DNA of 64,000 bases from Radiobacillus kanasensis. Lineage in GTDB: Bacteria > Bacillota > Bacilli > Bacillales > Amphibacillaceae. Positions 9,606-18,590 of this stretch are shown one piece after another (within the stretch, counting starts at the first letter, position 1; every line of letters starts with the position of its first letter). Below the pieces are notes generated by a model that did not search any database, was not told where the DNA came from, and was given only the letters and a program-made list of their open reading frames with translations. The stretch lies in contig NZ_CP088020.1 of assembly GCF_021049245.1 (NCBI RefSeq), positions 2,114,001-2,178,000 of the forward strand. Reading direction: 5' to 3'. The translations under genes were made by a program, and so were the position numbers.

Positions 9606-10949
9606 TTAAACTTCTCTTCGCATTGCCTGTAATACATCAATTTTCGTAGCTCGTTTCGCTGGTCGCAACCCAGACAGAATCGTAACCAATAAACAAATGA
9701 CAACCGATATCACAACAAGAGTCCAAGGGATTGCGGAGAATTGTAACGTTTCCGGTAGCTCTTCATCAAAAGCTAATTCAATAATCCAAGGTAGCCCTAA
9801 ATTGACTGCAAAGCTGACAATATAAGCAGCTATAGTCCCAATAATAGCACCAATTAAACCGATATAACTGCTCTCTAACAAGAATATTTGTTTGATCACT
9901 TTCGGGTTTGCTCCGATAGCCTTCATAATCCCAATATCAGGAGCCCGTTCCGTCACCGCCATTGTCATCGTATTATAAATTCCAATAGAAGCGATTAATA
10001 GTGCTATTGTTCCGATTAAAATGAGTCCTGCTTTTGCAATCGTGAACATCATGTTTACTTGTTTTAATTCATCTACAACCGAATAGGTGGCATAATTTTT
10101 ATCACTCAATGTGTCCGTAATAGCTTGTACTTGGGCTAAGGTTTCTGCATAAACAGCCACTTCATCGTAAGATTCAGAGCTAACATCCATGGATGCAAGG
10201 TCCTCTCCTTCCGTAACGGAGACTCCCTTTGGTGTTCCTGTAAATGCTTCAATTTGTGATAGGACTGCATCGGATATAAAAATATCTTGATCTTGTGCCC
10301 ATTCTCTTGTCGGTTTTTCCCCAATACCTACAATTTTCAAAGAAAATGTCTTCGTCTTTTCGGAATCCTCAGAATGAACAACCTCCATTTGAATCGTTCG
10401 GCCAATTAAATCTCCATCATATCGATACTCATCCTTTACTAACCCTTGTTCATTATAGATATCTTCTTTCTCGACATTAGTTGGAACAAGCTGGTCTACA
10501 ACGTTGTACCCAATCACTATCTCATTCTCGGCCTTAGGCAAAGAGCCTTTACTTAACTCAAATCCAGCTTTAGTTTCCGACGGAAAATTAGCAACAACTG
10601 TTCTCGTATTTATTTGATAATTTTCTAAAGTGAAGGTAGGATGTTGGATCAACATCTTTCTTCTTGTCACAGCTTGCACTCCATCAACCTTTTCCATTTC
10701 CTTAATATCGGAATCCGTAATCGATTGATAATTCCCGTCTTCTGTTTCTTTGCCATATACATCTATTTTTGTCACAATATTTTGTTCCATCGTATCTTTT
10801 ACGATCGATTGATGGAGTCCAAACCCAACAGAAGCCAATACGATGAGGAACGCACACCCGATTGCTGTAGCAAGAACAGTCATAAAAACACGCACTTTAT
10901 TTTTTTTCATGTTTTGCCTTACAAACCGGAATCGATCTTTCCACCTCAT
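9606..10949 (-). CDS. ABC transporter permease, MacB/FtsX type
   Basis: This 447-residue permease has the FtsX/MacB layout. One membrane helix lies near the N-terminus (about 21-43), then a large extracytoplasmic domain (about 45-295), then three C-terminal helices separated by the conserved loop with APDIGIMKAIGA. It ends in the family tail LRPAKRATKIDVLQAMR. Such permeases are mechanotransmission proteins that drive extracytoplasmic work such as lipoprotein handling or peptide resistance, rather than importing small solutes. The gene overlaps the ATPase gene by 4 bp. The operon has the same 25-bp operator in its promoter as the ytrA-like locus at 15.5 kb, so the two may answer to one repressor. 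The substrate is unknown. Confidence 0.85.
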   Translation of the reverse strand: MRWKDRFRFVRQNMKKNKVRVFMTVLATAIGCAFLIVLASVGFGLHQSIVKDTMEQNIVTKIDVYGKETEDGNYQSITDSDIKEMEKVDGVQAVTRRKMLIQHPTFTLENYQINTRTVVANFPSETKAGFELSKGSLPKAENEIVIGYNVVDQLVPTNVEKEDIYNEQGLVKDEYRYDGDLIGRTIQMEVVHSEDSEKTKTFSLKIVGIGEKPTREWAQDQDIFISDAVLSQIEAFTGTPKGVSVTEGEDLASMDVSSESYDEVAVYAETLAQVQAITDTLSDKNYATYSVVDELKQVNMMFTIAKAGLILIGTIALLIASIGIYNTMTMAVTERAPDIGIMKAIGANPKVIKQIFLLESSYIGLIGAIIGTIAAYIVSFAVNLGLPWIIELAFDEELPETLQFSAIPWTLVVISVVICLLVTILSGLRPAKRATKIDVLQAMRREV

Positions 10950-11635
10950 ACCGTTTGCCCCCTTTTCACAAGCTTTCCATCACTAATCTCAATCGATCGA
11001 TGAGCAATTTTTGCAACTTCATCATCATGGGTGATGATTAAAAACGTGATGCCGTATTCTTGATTCAGCATTTTTATAAACTGTAAAATTTCCGCTTCTG
11101 TCTCACTATCCAGACTACCCGTTGGTTCGTCCGCTAAAATGAGAGGTGGATTACTCACCAGTGCTCTTGCGATACTAACTCTTTGCTGCTGTCCCCCTGA
11201 TAGTTCACTTGGATAATGATCCTTATATCCTTCTAATCCTACTTTTTGCAACGTCTCCATCGTTCTCTTTTCCCTGCTTGCCTCTGATTCGCCTTTAAAA
11301 ATTAACGGTAACTCGACATTTTGGTAGGCCGTCAAACTAGGAATAAGCTGAAAGTTTTGAAAGATAAATCCGAGATTATCTAAACGAAAATTTGCAAATT
11401 GCGTTTCGTTGTAATCGGAAACTTGTTCTCCGCTAATTTTGATCTCCCCGCTCGTTGGGCGAATAAATCCACTGACTAGATTTAATAAGGTAGACTTTCC
11501 CGATCCACTCCGTCCAATGACCGCAACTATTTCACCTTGATTTACTTGAAAAGAAATGTTTTCAAGTATCGTTAAGCTGTTTTCACCTTTTTTACCAAGT
11601 GAAAATTGATGACTAAGGTTATTAACTTCTATCAT
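10946..11635 (-). CDS. ABC transporter ATP-binding protein, MacB/LolD type
   Basis: This 229-residue ATPase has Walker A GRSGSGKST, the Q-loop in FIFQNFQLIPSLTAYQN, the signature [15 protein letters not shown] and Walker B LILADEPTGSLD followed by the H-loop ITHDDEVA. It belongs to the LolD/MacB/FtsE group that pairs with FtsX-like permeases, matching the next gene. The start follows TTGGAGGAACGAAG. It is the first gene of a two-gene operon. Confidence 0.9.
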   Translation of the reverse strand: MIEVNNLSHQFSLGKKGENSLTILENISFQVNQGEIVAVIGRSGSGKSTLLNLVSGFIRPTSGEIKISGEQVSDYNETQFANFRLDNLGFIFQNFQLIPSLTAYQNVELPLIFKGESEASREKRTMETLQKVGLEGYKDHYPSELSGGQQQRVSIARALVSNPPLILADEPTGSLDSETEAEILQFIKMLNQEYGITFLIITHDDEVAKIAHRSIEISDGKLVKRGQTV

Positions 11636-11666
11636 CTTCGTTCCTCCAAGTTTTTAATCTGTTCTA

Positions 11667-11707
11667 ACTGTATTAATAATATTAGTACAGTAATTACGAT
11701 AAGTCAA
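11667..11707 (-). promoter_or_regulatory. Promoter with embedded YtrA-type operator, MacB-like ABC operon
   Basis: The minus strand has TTGACT (11707-11702), a 17-bp spacer and TAATAT (684-679). Overlapping the -10 is the 25-bp imperfect palindrome at 11667-11691, with arms ACTGTA and TACAGT. Almost the same 25-mer, in the same register relative to a TTGACA/TAATAT promoter, lies upstream of the GntR regulator gene at 15.5 kb. Shared control by that regulator is inferred. Confidence 0.75.
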
Positions 11708-11758
11708 TCTTTTTTTATGGTACACTTAAGAGGAAAATAGGAGAAAGGAGCACTATTT

Positions 11759-12187
11759 ATGGATGCTAGTTGGTTTTTCGTACTCGCCTCAGCCATTGCC
11801 GTGTACGGCATATTATTTTCTTTTCGGGGTTTCATACGAGAGGTACATAAGCTTATCGAGAAGGGAGAGGAATTGAGTACAGACAATATTAGAAATTTAC
11901 AATCTTCATTCTTTATAAAAGTTGCTATGGTGGAAGCTATTCCGATTATTTTACTTGTCCTTGGATTTATGAACACACCAGTTGAATCCAATCCTCTTGT
12001 CCCTGCTATTTTAATAGGCGCTTTTTATGTATCTGCCCTTATTCAAATCATGGTGCTAAAGCAGGAAACGATTCAGCTTCAAGAAAATAAATCCTCAACA
12101 TCAGTGATTCAAACTCTAACCATGATCGGACTTACTCTAACTGGAAGTATCCCACTCATCTCGATTATTGCACTTTATATGAGCTAA
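11759..12187 (+). CDS. Hypothetical integral membrane protein
   Basis: This 142-residue protein has about four hydrophobic segments (about 4-22, 49-69, 79-98 and 118-140). Between the first two is a charged stretch with EVHKLIEKGEEL. I do not recognise the family. The start follows GGAGAAAGGAG. It is transcribed divergently from the MacB-type ABC operon and ends at a strong shared hairpin. A role with the neighbouring transporters is possible, but nothing in the sequence shows it. Confidence 0.65.
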   Translation: MDASWFFVLASAIAVYGILFSFRGFIREVHKLIEKGEELSTDNIRNLQSSFFIKVAMVEAIPIILLVLGFMNTPVESNPLVPAILIGAFYVSALIQIMVLKQETIQLQENKSSTSVIQTLTMIGLTLTGSIPLISIIALYMS

Positions 12188-12192
12188 ACGAA

Positions 12193-12224
12193 AAAAGTGA
12201 GAACCAAACGGTCCTCACTTTTTT
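12193..12224. terminator. Bidirectional terminator
   Basis: The stem AAAAGTGAG-ACC/GGT-CTCACTTTT, with one mismatch and loop AAAC, has A/T tracts on both sides. It lies between two convergent genes. Confidence 0.8.
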
Positions 12225-12227
12225 ATA

Positions 12228-14252
12228 TTAATAATGTTCCTTAATAAAATCTGGTGTGTTTTTATCGTCAAATGTACCAATAATTGTACTCTGATCCTTA
12301 AGGAAAAATGCAACAGCATATTCACCCTGATTCCACACAGAGTATGTTTTTAAAGCAGTCTCTATTTGATTAGGATCATCCATAACATAAGCACTTGGCA
12401 AAGACTCCCATACATCTAGCGTCATATTAAATACCTTATCTCCATATATATCTTCGTTGTTATCTGCTACTTGTTCAAAAGGAGCCACGACAGCTTTTTC
12501 AATGTCCTCTGCACGTAATCTAGCCTTGTCTAATAGTTCCTCCTGTTGCAGCCATTCTTCTATTTTTTCATAGGATTTACGCCATTCCACCTGTATAATT
12601 CTGTTGTCCTCTAACGTTATTTCCATGGACCCCCACGGCTCGATCGGAGAGAACGCTTCATTAAACGGCTGTGCTTTTACTTCCTCTTGAATCAAAGCCA
12701 CTAACTCCTCCACTTTTTTCGGATCTTGAATCATGACTTGTTTGTCGGCTTGATAAGAAGAAATATTAACTCGACGAATTTCGGATGGATCGACATGCAG
12801 TACACCGAAATGGGATCTTTTATACTCCGTAGATCCATAGATAGGTTTATAGTACTGTTCATACGTATCTAATGGTACTTGATAATCTCGGATGATTTTT
12901 TCACCGTTCGTTAGTTCATAAACAAACGCAACATTCTGATATCCCTCTCCATACATGGTGTCTACAGGATCTGGTCTATCCTCTAATATTGCTTCATGAA
13001 AACGGAGAATACTCTCGATATTTTTTTCTTCTTCAAACATATTTGGCTTCCCTGGAATCTCAAAATACTCAGGATCCCTTATCGTATTAGCGTATTGATC
13101 TTCGTAATAATCCCTTTGGCTCTCTTGGTATTCATGTAAGTTATCCGCAAAGTAAACCGCACGAATATCCTTTTGTTCTGGTAGCTTAGATTCATATCCA
13201 AATACGTCCAAATGAATGAGAAAACCGATGACCCCCATCACAATTATAAACGGAATAGAACCAAATAATCGATGAAAGACTCGCCATGTTTTCAGCAGGA
13301 CCATCTCGGCTATCAGATATCCAAAAATAGAACCTGCGAAATACCCAAATATTGCCCATCCTATACCATTCTGTGTTTCTCCGAAATAAATACCGCCAAG
13401 TAACATAAAACAGATTGTTACACCATATTTAAAGATTGGACGAAGATAAGCAAAGGCAATGGCTTGATTTGCTGCTTCCACCTTTCTTTTTTGATATAAG
13501 AACACGGTAAGGATATAAAACAAAACAGCAATGATCCCATAGATGGCAAACTCCCACCAAGAAATCGCTGTGTAACTAATTTCCATCAATCGTATGAATG
13601 GAGAGAGTTTCTGTACATTGGTTCCAAGGAAATACGAACCTGCATATCCGAATAAAAAGAACTCCATATTGTACATCCATAGCATAACAATCCCTGCTGG
13701 AAAGAAAAATAAGATACAAGTGAGAACCATTTGTAGGGCTGTTATTCCGGTAAAAATCCCAACTAATGTACAAGATGCAAAGACAAATAAATTAACAATG
13801 ATGGTAATAGCCATCCATGTAAATATAGATCCTTTTATATATTCCTCTAGAGGTAAAACAGTATAAAGAAGTTCCGTTATTATTCCCGTAAGTACGACCG
13901 GAATAATCAACAGTAACATCCCGAATACAAACTGTTGATGAAACAGCTTCGTCCGACTAATCGGAAGACTGTGCATGTAATCTGCAGAGGCCTTTACTTG
14001 CAGGTAACGAAAAAGAACCACAGATGTAAGGATTGGAATGATGAACATAATGAAAACTTGTATTTCTCCTGTTAATTGAAAGAAGCTTTCAAAAGTTGGA
14101 TAGGTATAGACATCATCATTTCCATATTGCATCATTAATTGTAATGGAATGACAAATACTAGGCTCAGCAAATAAAGGAACCCAATCCAGCCCGCTGTTC
14201 GAAAATTGTGAGCCATTATTCCTTTATTTATCCATGATGGATTCGACGACAT
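12228..14252 (-). CDS. ABC transporter permease of the YtrC/YtrD type with long extracytoplasmic region
   Basis: This 674-residue membrane protein has an N-terminal set of six or more helices (residues about 15-270), further helices near 275-350, and then about 310 mostly soluble residues to the C-terminus. The order fits transporters encoded with YtrA-type GntR regulators. The soluble tail is probably outside the cell, as in related DUF6449-like proteins, but I cannot confirm that family. The gene overlaps the ATPase gene by 29 bp. The substrate is unknown; ytr-type systems respond to cell-envelope stress in B. subtilis. Confidence 0.75.
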   Translation of the reverse strand: MSSNPSWINKGIMAHNFRTAGWIGFLYLLSLVFVIPLQLMMQYGNDDVYTYPTFESFFQLTGEIQVFIMFIIPILTSVVLFRYLQVKASADYMHSLPISRTKLFHQQFVFGMLLLIIPVVLTGIITELLYTVLPLEEYIKGSIFTWMAITIIVNLFVFASCTLVGIFTGITALQMVLTCILFFFPAGIVMLWMYNMEFFLFGYAGSYFLGTNVQKLSPFIRLMEISYTAISWWEFAIYGIIAVLFYILTVFLYQKRKVEAANQAIAFAYLRPIFKYGVTICFMLLGGIYFGETQNGIGWAIFGYFAGSIFGYLIAEMVLLKTWRVFHRLFGSIPFIIVMGVIGFLIHLDVFGYESKLPEQKDIRAVYFADNLHEYQESQRDYYEDQYANTIRDPEYFEIPGKPNMFEEEKNIESILRFHEAILEDRPDPVDTMYGEGYQNVAFVYELTNGEKIIRDYQVPLDTYEQYYKPIYGSTEYKRSHFGVLHVDPSEIRRVNISSYQADKQVMIQDPKKVEELVALIQEEVKAQPFNEAFSPIEPWGSMEITLEDNRIIQVEWRKSYEKIEEWLQQEELLDKARLRAEDIEKAVVAPFEQVADNNEDIYGDKVFNMTLDVWESLPSAYVMDDPNQIETALKTYSVWNQGEYAVAFFLKDQSTIIGTFDDKNTPDFIKEHY

Positions 14253-15126
14253 ATCCTGTACCCCCCATTTCGTAAATGAAAATTTCTTCTAATGTAAGTG
14301 GTAGCAAGTCAAAAATAATAGGCTGAAATTCTTTGGCATACGCCGTAACTTCCTCTTCTTTTCCTCTTACAATACAAAGCAGGACGCTACCTCTCTCTTC
14401 TACATATAACGATTCTAGACCTGACAAGAATTCAGGAGGTGTATCTTGCTTGAACGCGATTTGGATTTTATGAATGTCCGATTTTAAATCATCGAGATCC
14501 TTTTCAAGCATCAAAGCGCCTTGATGAATAATCCCCACATGGTCACAAATGTCTTCGATTTCACGTAGGTTGTGAGACGAAATCACTACGGTCATTTCTC
14601 GATCCGCAACATCTTGAATCAATAAATTCTTCACTTTTTGACGCATTACTGCATCTAAGCCATCAATTGGTTCATCCAGAAGTAAAACCTCTGGCCTTGC
14701 CGATAAGGATAACCAGAAAGCAACTTGTCGCTGCATCCCTTTAGAGAGCTTTTGAACCTTTTTATTTGGGCTAATGTTAAACACTTTTTCAAGCTTCTGA
14801 AAACGCTCATTGCTCCAGTTTGGGTATAAGTTTTTATAGTAACCAGCCATCTGGTTAACCGTGTAGTGGGAAAAGAAATGAGGCTGATCCGGAATAAAAA
14901 TCATCTTTTGTTTCAGTTTGACATTTTCAAATGGTTCCTCTTCATCGACCAGGATTTTCCCATGCTCTTGCTTGTAAATACCCATCATTATTTTTAACAA
15001 GGTAGTTTTCCCTGCACCGTTAGACCCGAGCAATCCATAAATAGAGCCTTTTTGGATAGACAAACTAACTTGTCGAAGGGCATGATGATCTTCAAAGTGT
15101 TTTTCGATTTTTTCGACTTTAATCAT
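14224..15126 (-). CDS. ABC transporter ATP-binding protein, YtrB type
   Basis: This 300-residue ATPase has Walker A GSNGAGKTT near residue 36, a signature of the form LSKGMQRQVAFWLSLS, Walker B VLLLDEPIDGLD and the H-loop VISSHNLREIED. About 80 C-terminal residues form the extra domain typical of ABC-2 export ATPases. It overlaps the regulator gene by 8 bp and the permease gene by 29 bp, so the three are tightly coupled. It is most likely a ytrB-like exporter ATPase. Confidence 0.88.
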   Translation of the reverse strand: MIKVEKIEKHFEDHHALRQVSLSIQKGSIYGLLGSNGAGKTTLLKIMMGIYKQEHGKILVDEEEPFENVKLKQKMIFIPDQPHFFSHYTVNQMAGYYKNLYPNWSNERFQKLEKVFNISPNKKVQKLSKGMQRQVAFWLSLSARPEVLLLDEPIDGLDAVMRQKVKNLLIQDVADREMTVVISSHNLREIEDICDHVGIIHQGALMLEKDLDDLKSDIHKIQIAFKQDTPPEFLSGLESLYVEERGSVLLCIVRGKEEEVTAYAKEFQPIIFDLLPLTLEEIFIYEMGGTGYVVESIMDK

Positions 15127-15508
15127 TTGGTTTATCTCCCTTCACTCGGCTTTCCGCTTCATTTAAGAGTTCCTCAATCTCTTCCCGTTTCATTCCTAAG
15201 AAGATGGCTTCTGTGAACAAGCTAATCATATCTTGTTTCATTTTCTTTACCTTTTCCCCTTGTTTAATATTTTTTTGAGGTGTTACAAAGCTCCCTTTAC
15301 CAGGTATTGAGTATATAAATTCCTGTCTCTCTAGTTCCCGGTACGCCTTTTGAATCGTATTCGGATTTATCGTTAGCTCCTGGGCTAATGTTCGTACCGA
15401 GGGTAATTTTTCATCCGCTTTAAATACTTCATTAATAATGAGCTCCTTTAACTTATCAATTAGTTGCTCATAAATTGGCTTTCGACTTCGTACATCTAGC
15501 TCAAACAA
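15119..15508 (-). CDS. GntR-family repressor, YtrA subfamily
   Basis: This 129-residue regulator has an N-terminal winged helix-turn-helix (about 10-75) that includes the GntR signature EKLPSVRTLAQELTINPNT. A short C-terminal helical tail follows instead of a large effector domain, which defines the YtrA subfamily. Such regulators sit in operons with ABC transporters and repress them. A 25-bp palindrome overlaps its own promoter -10 at 15541-15565, and a near-identical one lies at the MacB-type ABC operon. I infer autoregulation and control of both loci. Confidence 0.9.
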   Translation of the reverse strand: MFELDVRSRKPIYEQLIDKLKELIINEVFKADEKLPSVRTLAQELTINPNTIQKAYRELERQEFIYSIPGKGSFVTPQKNIKQGEKVKKMKQDMISLFTEAIFLGMKREEIEELLNEAESRVKGDKPND

Positions 15509-15540
15509 ATGACTTCCTCCCTTCTCGCCTCACCGTACTA

Positions 15541-15581
15541 ACTGTACTATTAATATTAATACAGTAAGAAATATATGTCAA
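15541..15581 (-). promoter_or_regulatory. Promoter with YtrA-type operator, regulator-ABC operon
   Basis: The minus strand has TTGACA (15581-15576), a 17-bp spacer and TAATAT (558-553). The 25-bp imperfect palindrome at 15541-15565 (arms ACTGTA and TACAGT) covers the -10 and ends 33 bp before the regulator start codon. Binding there would block RNA polymerase. Confidence 0.8.
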
Positions 15582-15822
15582 TGAAACTTCTGTAAAAAAG
15601 GGTTTAATATGTAAGTATCGCAAACCTTGTCATTTCTTGCGATTTCCTCGGCAATAACTTAGAAATTTCATTATTTAAATCTATCATGGTTGTAAAATAG
15701 TTTTATTTGTTCCTCATCCAAGAAATTCTTACCGATTCAGACACACCATATGGAATATTTGCTGCATTGCTTGTCTTTTGTATCCTTTGTACACTATAGA
15801 AAGAAAAGGAGGTGTCCGATAA

Positions 15823-16803
15823 GTGAATGGAGGTCGTTTCAGCAAATCAATCTTACAATCTGCCTTCGAACAAGAAGCAACAGATGTTCACTTCTGTCCC
15901 GAACTTACATGTATAGGGGTATATTTTCGAATTCATGGAAAACGAGTACGGATTCAAACGATATCACTTTCTCAATATCAACCGCTTTTAACGTTTCTGA
16001 AGTTTTCTTCTGGTATGGATATCGGGGAAATTAGAAGACCACAGGATGGGCGTATGGAGATACAAGATCGTAAATACTCCTATTCCTTACGATTATCGAC
16101 GCTTCCGTCTGACCCTGCAGAAAGTTTAGCCATTCGAATCCTACCTCAATCCAAAAAAATTCCCTTTGAACAACTTTTTCTTTTCCCTAATCAAGCCAGT
16201 CAATTGATCCAATTTCTTAAACATAAATCTGGAATATTTCTCTTAACTGGTCCAACTGGTAGTGGAAAAACGACAACTTTATATGGATTGCTGCAAACCC
16301 TTCTAATGCATCATGCCTCCCAAGTTATTAGTTTAGAAGACCCAATTGAACAAGAACTAGAGCACGTAACTCAGATTCAAATTAATGAAAAAGCAGACTT
16401 GAGCTATCAAGCAGGTCTAAAGGCTGCCTTAAGACATGATCCAGATGTGCTAATGATAGGTGAAATAAGAGACCAACAAACGGCCCGATTAGCTTTTCAT
16501 GCCGCTTACACCGGTCATCTCGTATTAAGCACACTCCATGCAAAAAATACAGTCGGTACCATTCATCGCTTACTGGAATTTGGCTTAAAACCTGTGGACC
16601 TTCATCAGGTCTTAATTAGTGTAGCTTCCATCGAACTACTTCCATTACTTCATCATGCGAATCGCGCGGCTATTTTAGAAATTCTTACTGGAGATGCTTT
16701 GACAAATGCCATTAATCGCCAACCGTTTCAGTTGACCGGATTCCCAGAATTAAGGAGGAAGGCTTATGCGTGTGGATATATCGATCAAGAACTTATACCG
16801 TAA
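15823..16803 (+). CDS. comGA: Competence ATPase ComGA
   Basis: This 326-residue GspE/PilB-type ATPase powers assembly of the competence pseudopilus for DNA uptake, at the cytoplasmic face of the membrane. It has Walker A GPTGSGKTTT (residues 143-152), the Asp-box region ISLEDPIE, Walker B HDPDVLMIGEIRD and the His box YTGHLVLSTLHA. It lacks the long N-terminal domain of PilB, as ComGA proteins do. A GTG start at 15823 follows AAAGGAGGTG. It is the first gene of a seven-gene operon. I looked for paired ComK AT-boxes (AAAA-N5-TTTT) upstream and saw none that fit. Confidence 0.95.
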   Translation: MNGGRFSKSILQSAFEQEATDVHFCPELTCIGVYFRIHGKRVRIQTISLSQYQPLLTFLKFSSGMDIGEIRRPQDGRMEIQDRKYSYSLRLSTLPSDPAESLAIRILPQSKKIPFEQLFLFPNQASQLIQFLKHKSGIFLLTGPTGSGKTTTLYGLLQTLLMHHASQVISLEDPIEQELEHVTQIQINEKADLSYQAGLKAALRHDPDVLMIGEIRDQQTARLAFHAAYTGHLVLSTLHAKNTVGTIHRLLEFGLKPVDLHQVLISVASIELLPLLHHANRAAILEILTGDALTNAINRQPFQLTGFPELRRKAYACGYIDQELIP

Positions 16804-17824
16804 GAGACAAACAGAATTAGACCCTAAAAAACAACTACTCTACATGGATCGTCTTCTTTACTTTCTCCAAAACGGATACCCGCTTCTCCAAGCATTAGAC
16901 AGAATGAGATGGGATAAACGTTTACAAGCGTTAGCTAGCCAGTCTAAACACTTGCTACAAAAGGGGCAATCTTTTGATTATGTCCTGCAAGAACTCGGTT
17001 TTCGACGCCGACTCTATTCATTTATGGCTGTAACGAGACAAAATGGAGACCTTCAAGGCTCTTTATCTCAGTGCCAATCGATGTTACAAAATGAAATGGA
17101 GCACACCCAAACCTTTAAGTCACAATTAAGATATCCTTTGTTTTTAATCTTCCTTTTCTTAGTTGTGTTATATTTTGTTCGCACGTCTATATATCCATCC
17201 TTTCAACAGTTATTTGCTTCCGCAAACAACACCTCCGCCCTTTTACCATTGTCCATAACCATAATGGATGGGGCATTCCAAGTCTCCCTTTTTATTCTCT
17301 TTGCCTTCTTTCTCTTCTTGCCTTTATGGCGCTGGGTAGCCCAAACGTTTACAGCTCGTTCGTTGCTTCAGATATACTCTTACATTCCCATTTTCCGTCA
17401 TTTCTTAAGGATGAGACATTCTTTCTTTTTCTCCCTATTACTAAGCTCTCTTCTAAAGTCTGGTACTTCCATCCAACAAGCACTGACCATCTTGTCAAAC
17501 CAAACCGACATGCCCATTTTATCGTACCATGCGGAGCGCATGCTACTAGCCTTTAGAAGTGGACATCAATTACCCGAAAACCTATCTGATGAATTAGTAT
17601 TGGAAAGAGAATGCTTAACCATATTTCAGTTGGATGCCAATACGAAGAAAGTAGAAAAGGATTTATTTGTTTATGCCGAATTAGTCAATAGTAGATTACA
17701 AACCTTCGTAACTACCCTACTTAAGCTCGTTCAGCCCATCTTTTTTTCTATCCTTGCTATCTTCATAGTGCTCGTGTACCTATCCTTCATGCTACCGATG
17801 TTTCAATTGATGAAAACTATATGA
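16766..17824 (+). CDS. comGB: Competence pilus platform protein ComGB
   Basis: This 352-residue GspF/PilC-family inner-membrane platform protein has a helix near residues 122-142, a second pair at about 170-190, and a C-terminal helix at about 323-348. The two GspF repeats are visible as LQNGYPLLQAL and LKSGTSIQQAL. It anchors the ComGA motor and the growing pseudopilus. The start overlaps comGA by 38 bp and follows AAGGAGGAAGG. Confidence 0.93.
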   Translation: MRVDISIKNLYRKRQTELDPKKQLLYMDRLLYFLQNGYPLLQALDRMRWDKRLQALASQSKHLLQKGQSFDYVLQELGFRRRLYSFMAVTRQNGDLQGSLSQCQSMLQNEMEHTQTFKSQLRYPLFLIFLFLVVLYFVRTSIYPSFQQLFASANNTSALLPLSITIMDGAFQVSLFILFAFFLFLPLWRWVAQTFTARSLLQIYSYIPIFRHFLRMRHSFFFSLLLSSLLKSGTSIQQALTILSNQTDMPILSYHAERMLLAFRSGHQLPENLSDELVLERECLTIFQLDANTKKVEKDLFVYAELVNSRLQTFVTTLLKLVQPIFFSILAIFIVLVYLSFMLPMFQLMKTI

Positions 17825-17842
17825 AAAGAGTGATCTAATAAA

Positions 17843-18154
17843 ATGAAAAAAGAGTCTGGTTTCACATTAATCGAAATGCTTATCGTTCTGGCGGTTATTT
17901 CGGTCCTTCTTTTACTTCTTATTCCCAACCTTGCAACCAAAAATGGAGAAGTCCAAGATAAAGGATGTGTGGCGTTAGAACAAATGGCTATTAATCAGGT
18001 CCAAGCATATCAAATCGATCATGGTGCATTACCTAGTGATCTTAGTAGCTTGGAGGAAGAAGAATATATTCAGGAGAATGCTACCTGTTCAAATGGTACA
18101 AAAAAACTAAAAATCTTGACTGATGGAGAGGTCACCCTTGTATCAACTGAATAG
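17843..18154 (+). CDS. comGC: Major competence pseudopilin ComGC
   Basis: This 103-residue major pseudopilin starts MKKESG/FTLIEMLIVL. The prepilin peptidase site lies after Gly6, Glu is at mature position 5, and a hydrophobic helix runs to about residue 30. Cys42 and Cys82 are positioned like the pair that forms the intramolecular disulfide in B. subtilis ComGC. It should be processed by ComC and form the shaft of the pseudopilus. Spacing of 18 bp from comGB places it in the operon. Confidence 0.95.
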   Translation: MKKESGFTLIEMLIVLAVISVLLLLLIPNLATKNGEVQDKGCVALEQMAINQVQAYQIDHGALPSDLSSLEEEEYIQENATCSNGTKKLKILTDGEVTLVSTE

Positions 18155-18590
18155 GAACAGTCGTGGATTTACACTTATAGAAACGATAGTCGTTCTCAGT
18201 ATATCCATCAGTCTAATGGTCATTGGTCATGCTTCGATAATACAGTGGAAAGAATCTTACGAAACGGATGCATTTTTCGATGTTTTCAAAAGTGACATTC
18301 TTTACCTTCAACAAAGAACGATGGTTAGTGGTGATTATTATTACATGTTAATAAAACCTGATGAACATATTTACGAAATAAGAAAAGGGGGATACGGGGC
18401 TTTAGTGAGAATAAGAAGCATACCGGAAAACTGGGAAGTTCGTCTCCAAACCTTATCTATGCCCTTGTCTTTTACGATTAAAGGACAGGTTCGTCAACCA
18501 GGAAGTTTTACTATTTTGACAGGAGATGAATCTTACAAAGTGATCTTTCCCTTCGGTAAAGGGAGGAGTTATGTTGTTTCACAATCATAA
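18138..18590 (+). CDS. comGD: Minor competence pseudopilin ComGD
   Basis: This minor pseudopilin carries the cleavage motif NSRG/FTLIETIVVLS and a hydrophobic helix after it. I prefer a TTG start at 18138, giving 150 residues, because GGAGAGG sits six bases upstream. The ATG at 18123 would add five residues and has no clear binding site. Either start overlaps the comGC end. It probably helps to initiate or cap the pseudopilus. Confidence 0.88.
   Translation: MYQLNRNSRGFTLIETIVVLSISISLMVIGHASIIQWKESYETDAFFDVFKSDILYLQQRTMVSGDYYYMLIKPDEHIYEIRKGGYGALVRIRSIPENWEVRLQTLSMPLSFTIKGQVRQPGSFTILTGDESYKVIFPFGKGRSYVVSQS

Noticed and set aside
12228..15508. Toxin, bacteriocin-immunity or lantibiotic cluster
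   Set aside because: No precursor peptide or modification enzyme is nearby; a YtrA regulator with an ABC pair is the simpler reading.
15690..15702. AAAATAGTTTT upstream of comGA as a ComK half-site
   Set aside because: The spacing is 3 bp rather than the 5 bp of the AAAA-N5-TTTT box, and no partner box was seen.
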